A stretch of 64,000 bases of DNA from contig NC_034409.1 of assembly GCF_002078875.1 (NCBI RefSeq), positions 102,829,226-102,893,225 of the forward strand, written 5' to 3'. This DNA is from Numida meleagris (lineage: Eukaryota > Chordata > Aves > Galliformes > Numididae). Position numbers and translations under genes: made by a program. The notes beneath the pieces were generated by a model. It had not been told where the DNA came from and ran no database searches. It was given only the letters and a program-made list of their open reading frames with translations. Positions 59,001-64,000 of this stretch are shown here, in pieces (position 1 is the first letter of the stretch; the number at the start of each line of letters is the position of its first letter).

Positions 59001-62000
59001 AGCTTGTGCTCTGAGGCTGACTATATTGTTTGAGCTGAGCCAGACTACTTGGAAGGGAAATTCAAACTCAACCATTTTTTCCAGAGATGCTAAAGCTCGG
59101 TCAGGCATCATTCCACAGGGCAAACCAGGTATCCCAATAGAGACTGCCTTACAGGCACGTTCAGTGTAGTCCTATGCACATTCATAGTCACCTCACAACT
59201 CTAGCATCAGAAGTGCTCATGAAACAGAGAAATAACATAAGAAAAATGCTACTGCACAAATGAGTAGGAGCATGTGTCACATCAATGTTTCATAGACAAA
59301 TGGTATTTAAAGGCCTGAATTTCAGGTGTAGTTACCCATGCAAACCTCCCGAGAGCTTGTATGTGGCATACCAAACAAGGTGGGAGGACAAGAAACAATG
59401 GACACAAGTTAAAACATGACACTTTCAGACTAAATGTTAGGAAGAACTTTTTCCCCTGTAAGGACTGTGAGACAGTGGAACAGATTTCCCTGAGGGGTTG
59501 TGCAGCCTCCCATCCTTGGAGGCAGTCTATGACTCAGTCCAGAGGTCTGGATCTTTTCTAGTGTAAAGCCCTGAGCAAAATGGTCTGTTTTCAAAGTTGG
59601 CCCTGCTCTGGGCAGAGCATCTAGCCAAAGACTTCACAAGGTCCCTTACAACCCTGATGCTGTTTCTCCTTCGCAAAGATGACTTAATTGATTCAGTGTC
59701 TCTCAGGCCAGCAAACTCTGATCTGCTGAACAGGACACAGACTTTCACCTGTCTAGTCCTTTAATGATCTCCATCCCAAAATTTTAAGGAGGTAGAGTTA
59801 TCATCCTTAATGGATCAGATATTGGTTCTGTACACAACAAAACGTCACTTCCCAGTCTTCCAGTAAGGCAGTCTATGCAAACACTGAAAGTTTTTCTCAG
59901 AAATACAGGAAAGCACACTTCATGGCTGCTGCCACTCTCACAGCTAACTCAGCCTCCAGCATCAACCAAGGACATTTCTCCATGCACACCCACTCCCTCC
60001 TCTTTAACATGCCAGAAATTCAACATGCGCAGCAGATTACAGTACCTGGCTTCAGCATCTGCTGTGCCACACGAGCGATGTAGAGGGTTAGGGAGAAGGT
60101 AAATCTGAGGTTCTGCTGCCTGATTCCATTTTGCACAGCATCCATGAGATACAGCAACTGCAGTACAAGAACCCAGGTGAGGAAAAGCTTGAACTATCAC
60201 CCAAACAAATACAACAGCAGAGTGTAAATACAGAATAAGATTTTAGGATACTACAAAGGCCATAATCAAATACTAATCCCACCGGGATTTCTGTTCCTAC
60301 AAATAAAAACATTAAGAATTTCTAAACATGTTTTCCCCTCTTTTTCTGCCCAGTGAATACAGAATCACAAACACAAAAGCAATAGAGGACAAGCAATGGG
60401 ATAGAGGATAAAAATCTGCTTTGGGCTCTCTTACCACATGCAGGCAGACAGACAAGTAAAGCAGCAACTCTGCCTTAAACATCTACAACCTAAGATTTCT
60501 AACCTGGCAAACTATCAACAGAGCTCAGCATTACCTGTTTCTGCTCTCGAAAGCGAGCTCCTTCCAGATGAGAACGAAAAGAAGCCAAGACAAAATATGC
60601 TGCTGCTCTCATGTTGGAATCATAGCTGCTGAGGGCAGCCACCGTTAGGCCCAGGGCATTGACTTCAACAAACTTGTGACATGCCACTAAACATTCTGTG
60701 AGCAGAGGAGAAAAAGAAAGAAAAACATCCAGTGCATCATACTAACATGTCGTAGAGTATATAACAATACTACAATCCTTACTAGAACTTCCACTCGTGA
60801 ACACCAATTTCTAGATCTACTTCCACAAGCTCTTATTTCATCACAGAGCCAAATGCTGAAGGCTCCGTCACGTAACAAAAACATCCTGCAAATCACTCAG
60901 TAGAAATTCTTTAGCAGCGCTGAAATTACGGTGGTTACTCTCATTTCTTTGAAGCAGGGATGAGTCTGTCTGGCAGACCATACAAAGTTAGCAGTAAATT
61001 CTGTAAAGATATCTCATATCTCACTGTTTCAGGAAAGCTAAGGGCAAGAAAGAAGAGGAAGGAAAATTCTCTTCCTCAGGTATTGGCTGGGCACTTGGTA
61101 AGTCCATGCCCAAAAGCAAGATCAGCACAGACAACGGAAAACCTGCCTGCACTGAAGAGTTTCTGTTATAGAATGGACAAGAGAATAACATCTAAATAAG
61201 CCATTAGTCACAACAGAAAAACAACTGTTATCATGCAAGCATGGGTAATTCTGCTGGTAAGGCATGTTCCTACTGAAGTGCTAGGCTGTACACCTATGCT
61301 CCTTTGAGAGGGACAAAATCCAGCAATGATCAGTAACCAGCCAAACAGAATACACCCTTGAACCTATTATTTATCTTCCATAGTGTTTTGTCATCAAGAT
61401 GCTGAGTTTCTTTTTTAAGGGCTGTGTTTGAAGAGCTTGTGCCATTTCTACTCACCGATGGCTGGCAATGACTTGATGTAAAACCTCCAGATTATCTCCT
61501 GTGCTATTTGTATTTGATTTAACAGTCACAAAGAGATTGATTAGGAAAACCATCACTCACTGAAAACATGCAGTAGTAATATTTTCCATCCAGCTGACCT
61601 TGGAGAGTGCATTCAACAACTAACATCAAATAACAAGCTATTATTAAAAGAAAAAAAAACTTCAGTCTCTGTCTGACATACAGTTTGTTTAAAGTACCTT
61701 GAGAATCGTGATGGAAAAGCTTTCCACAAGATGCTTATCAGAGCTAAACTTAGACAGAAATTGCTATCTGCCCAGCTCCAGACTCACTTTTTACCCAGTG
61801 AGCATTAAACACCGTGCAGTAAGTCTGTGTTTATAAATCCAGCGGTTATATAACATCTGTGCACAGGGCACTGTGCAGCCGGTACAAAGAGCAAATAAAT
61901 AAAGAACGAGGAATTCCAAAAGCAGCTGACATGGTTTAGGAGCACCATGGGACTCGAACCCACAAATCACTTGTGCCCTTTAAAAATGCTTCTTTGGGAA

Positions 62001-63853
62001 CAGACTCACAAAATTACACAGAGTAGTCACAGAATCATAGAATGGCCTGGGTTGGAAGGGACCTCGAGGATCATCAAGCTCCAAGCCCCCAGCCACAGGC
62101 AGGGCCTCCAACCTCCACATCTAATGTTAGACCAGGCTGCACAGAGCCCCATCCAACCTGGCCTCGAACACCTCCAGGGATGGGGCATCCACAATGTCTC
62201 TGGGTAGCCTGTTCCAGCACTTCACCACTCTCATAGTAAAGAACTTCCCCCTGATATTCAACCTAAATCTTCTCTACTTCAACTTAAAACCATTTCCCAC
62301 TGTCCTGCCATTATCCACCCTTGTAAAGAGTTGACTCCCCTCCTGTTTGTGGGCTTCCTTTAGGTACTGGAAGGCTGCAATGAGGTCACCCTGCAGCCTT
62401 CTCTTCTCCAGGTTGAACAAGCCCAGCTCCCTCAGCCTGTCTTCACAGGGGAGGTGCTCCAAGCCCTCTGATCACCTTTGTGGCCCTCCTCTGGACCCTC
62501 TCTAACAGCTCCCTGTCTTTCTTGTGCTGGGCACAAGAAAGGCTGCAGGTCTGGACACAGTACTCCAGATGGGGCCTCACAAGGGCAGAGTAGAGAGGGA
62601 CAATCACCTCCTCCCTGCTGGCCACCCCTCTTCTGATGGAGCCCAAGGGTAGGCTCCAGTAGGCCCAGTAGTTTGCAACTATGCCTAAATACAGGACGAG
62701 GACATACAAAATAGAAACTGCACTGTAAGAGTTTAGGTGAACAAAGAAAGACCAAGTGTGATTTCACTGACAGACAGTTATCAACTTGCTAATTGCTTGT
62801 GCTGTTATTGTTGTGGAAAGCAAAACCCATTAACTACACAATTGTTAGCCACAATCAACATCGGGAGGGAGCTGGTTAGGAGATTCCTTGTGATCTATTT
62901 CCCACTTCGATCTTTAATTGCCCTCAAAATAGGCAGTGTGCATATGAATAACAGCAGGGATGTGCATAGGCAAAGCAGTCACATCAATAACTCTAAGTGA
63001 TGATAAGCAGTATTCAAGCACCATGTAGACTTTCCTGAACTTTTCAAAGATACTGAGCACAGGCATAGTCACACCCACAATGGCCCCAAGTATCTCTGTC
63101 TGATGGACTGCAGCTGGGGTACTGTGTGTAGCACAGAAGGTACCACCCCTCCAGTGCCTGCTCTGCAGAAAATATACAGCCTTTGAGTGGGGAATATTCT
63201 CTACCATCTCTTTTATGCTTGTTTTATAATTGCACTGAACTGTTCCCTGTGCTATACAGAATGGAGTTCAAAAGGTAAGATAATGTAAATCTTTATCTAA
63301 TTTTTAACTCTCCTAAACTGTTTTTAGTTCCAGTTTAAAAACCTCTCATCATCTTAAGCAGATCAGTCCCTCTACACAGGGTTAAACAACTACATTTGAA
63401 AACATCATGAGGGAACGCCTGGTCTTCTGGACAAGAACAGCTTGGTGCCTATGCTGCTACATAGTTCTAAGTACCTAAATCCCACTAGAAATACTGCGCT
63501 ATTTGGAAAAGTGCTTTAAAAAGACTTTAACAGCAATTACGCCTAGTTACCTTTTAAGCCACTCCGAAATTACACTGCAGTTCAGTAGGTGGTTAAACCA
63601 CGTATATATTTCTCCTTTCCAAAGCAAGCCATGTGATTTCTTGAAGTATTAACCCTCAGACTTTAAATAACAGCACTACAGATGGAGCCATGCAGCTCCC
63701 ACAGCACAGTACCACGAGACAAAATGTCAAAGTGGGAACATTGAATTTACCTGGTCTGGTCAATTCACTGAAGAGCTGAAGTAGAAAACATGGATCATAG
63801 AAATCATCAAGGTTCTTGACACTTTCGTCTCTATACAGTGAGTCCTGCACCTC
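52844..63853 (-). CDS. URB1: URB1, ribosome biogenesis protein (C-terminal part, gene continues past the right edge)
   Basis: Eleven coding exons join in phase to the last 707 residues of URB1 (Npa1), a very large nucleolar protein of about 2,270 residues in human. URB1 is an alpha-helical scaffold needed for early 60S subunit assembly and pre-rRNA processing. Diagnostic phrases in order are [100 protein letters not shown] and [19 protein letters not shown], which belong to the conserved URB1 C-terminal domain. An HEAT-like helical tail follows and ends in an acidic stretch ([12 protein letters not shown]). All exon phases match, and all introns are GT-AG. The gene converges with MRAP as in human. 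The N-terminal two thirds lie outside the window. Confidence 0.96.
53673..54269 (-). CDS. URB1: URB1 exon j (597 bases)
   Basis: Acceptor ttttcttacag, donor gaaag|gtaact. It opens with a basic, low-complexity linker ([19 protein letters not shown], a possible nuclear/nucleolar signal). A helical repeat segment follows ([40 protein letters not shown]). An ATG at 54186 is internal to the exon and not a start. Confidence 0.94.
54590..54748 (+). repeat. CR1 3' fragment in URB1 intron
   Basis: ccggaggtgctcaaggccaa, ggatggggccctgggtagcc and gaggccccttccagcccaaa, then a decayed tgtgattctacgac tail. Antisense to URB1. Confidence 0.9.
55196..55437 (-). CDS. URB1: URB1 exon i
   Basis: Acceptor atttttatag, donor gctta|gtaagt, 242 bases. 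Reads [20 protein letters not shown] and [20 protein letters not shown]. Confidence 0.94.
56376..56552 (-). CDS. URB1: URB1 exon h
   Basis: Acceptor tttttcag, donor attcg|gtaagt, 177 bases. Reads [20 protein letters not shown] and [16 protein letters not shown] longer frame (56526-57056) crosses this acceptor in a different frame and is not used. Confidence 0.94.
57184..57293 (-). CDS. URB1: URB1 exon g
   Basis: Acceptor ctgtttcag, donor aaaag|gtaact, 110 bases. Reads [20 protein letters not shown] and [13 protein letters not shown]. The split arginine codon joins EK-R-FLENR. Confidence 0.94.
57481..57645 (-). CDS. URB1: URB1 exon f
   Basis: Acceptor ttatctgtacag, 165 bases. Reads [20 protein letters not shown] and [20 protein letters not shown]. 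The 3' border lies in a gtgtgtgt run. Only the donor cggtgt|gtgtga keeps the frame with the next exon, so that border is set by phase. Confidence 0.88.
57793..57887 (-). repeat. CR1 fragment in URB1 intron
   Basis: gggccccatccaacctggcc, ttgaatacctgcagggatgg and tttgggcagcctgtgccacg: inverted CR1 3' UTR segment lacking its extreme tail. Confidence 0.85.
58071..58214 (-). CDS. URB1: URB1 exon e
   Basis: Acceptor gacttgtag, donor ctcag|gtagga, 144 bases, phase 0 at both ends. Reads [20 protein letters not shown] and [19 protein letters not shown]. Confidence 0.95.
58755..58861 (-). CDS. URB1: URB1 exon d
   Basis: Acceptor tcttcacag, donor tgag|gtaacg, 107 bases. Reads [20 protein letters not shown] and [15 protein letters not shown]. 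The codon split with exon c restores the conserved PEEHMY. Confidence 0.95.
58862..60045 (-). other. URB1 intron with a CR1 copy
   Basis: Intron between exons c and d. Contains an old CR1 at 59377-59668. No additional exon is required by phase. Confidence 0.75.
59377..59668 (+). repeat. Diverged CR1 fragment in URB1 intron
   Basis: gtgggaggacaagaaacaat, cactttcagactaaatgtta, ggaagaactttttcccctgt and gtgagacagtggaacagatt follow the CR1 order ([10 protein letters not shown], then ETVEQI). The 3' part ends aaggtcccttacaaccctga. Confidence 0.75.
60046..60157 (-). CDS. URB1: URB1 exon c
   Basis: Acceptor tgtactgcag, donor ccag|gtactg, 112 bases. Reads [20 protein letters not shown] and [17 protein letters not shown]. 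Confidence 0.95.
60535..60695 (-). CDS. URB1: URB1 exon b
   Basis: Acceptor ctgctcacag, donor aacag|gtaatg, 161 bases. Reads [20 protein letters not shown] and [20 protein letters not shown], one of the most conserved segments of the protein. Confidence 0.95.
60696..63750 (-). other. URB1 intron, 3 kb, with CR1
   Basis: Large intron between exons a and b. The flanking phases fit directly. It contains a CR1 copy at 62030-62690 and a tRNA-3'-end-like sequence at about 61942-61970. The rest is unremarkable. Confidence 0.75.
62030..62690 (-). repeat. CR1 LINE, 0.66 kb, in URB1 intron
   Basis: Inverted CR1 starting agaatcatagaatggcctgg and same-sense with URB1. The minus strand contains the ORF2 C-terminal part: [36 protein letters not shown], then, in another frame, [20 protein letters not shown]. 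Frameshifts and loss of everything upstream of the RT thumb make it inactive. A better preserved 3' end than most copies here suggests it is among the younger ones. Confidence 0.92.
63751..63853 (-). CDS. URB1: URB1 exon a (most upstream in window)
   Basis: Acceptor ggtttcag. Reads [20 protein letters not shown] and [14 protein letters not shown]. Ends one base into a codon at ccag|gtaaat. The frame opens in phase 0. Confidence 0.92.
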
Positions 63854-64000
63854 CTGAAACCAAACCCAAACCAAGATTATGTAAGGACTGATGCTGATTT
63901 CCAGTTTGGTTTCAAACTTCCCCAACCACCTCATCCCATTATACAGCAGCAATCCTAAATCTCACAAAATCTAACACAACATGGGCCAAGACGTGCTTCA
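63854..64000 (-). other. URB1 intron running off the window
   Basis: Intronic sequence upstream of exon a, with a pyrimidine-rich tract on the minus strand before the acceptor. No exon seen before the edge. Confidence 0.7.

Noticed and set aside
1..64000. CRISPR arrays, bacterial operons, endogenous retroviruses or viral genes
   Set aside because: The tandem repeats are microsatellites or minisatellites, the RT fragments are CR1 LINE, and no gag, pol or env-like frames or LTR pairs were seen.

Overview
The window is vertebrate nuclear DNA from a bird, most likely a galliform such as chicken. The main clue is about 19 fragments of the chicken repeat 1 (CR1) LINE, with its typical 3' end (ccaaccc-a-gattctatgattctatg) in both orientations. 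The genes are split by GT-AG introns and sit in an AT-rich background. Gene order (MIS18A minus, MRAP plus, URB1 minus) is that of human 21q22.11, which supports a syntenic avian segment (chromosome 1 in chicken, from general knowledge).

Layout. From 1 to about 30 kb the window is intergenic. It holds CR1 fragments (one 1.6 kb copy with a decayed reverse transcriptase), simple repeats and minisatellites, and one intriguing pair of possible in-phase small exons near 13.1 and 13.9 kb. MIS18A (centromere licensing) occupies 30.3-32.74 kb on the minus strand with five coding exons that join in phase to 202 residues. A CpG-rich promoter with ETS and CRE-like sites lies just beyond its start. MRAP (melanocortin-2 receptor accessory protein) runs from 34.25 to 47.38 kb on the plus strand, with three coding exons that join in phase to 120 residues. 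It is head to head with MIS18A. URB1 (large-subunit ribosome biogenesis) enters from the right edge on the minus strand. Its last eleven coding exons, between 63.85 and 52.84 kb, join in phase to the C-terminal 707 residues. MRAP and URB1 converge, with about 5 kb between their stop codons.

The three genes are not functionally linked as an operon would be: one acts at centromeres, one in ACTH-receptor trafficking and one in the nucleolus. They are neighbours through conserved synteny. I found no clear new defence or mobile system. The best leads are the small spliced ORF at 13.1-14.0 kb, the 128-residue ORF at 12.3-12.7 kb, sequence variants in MRAP and MIS18A at otherwise conserved motifs, upstream ORFs before MRAP, and several unexplained ORF- or CpG-rich patches.
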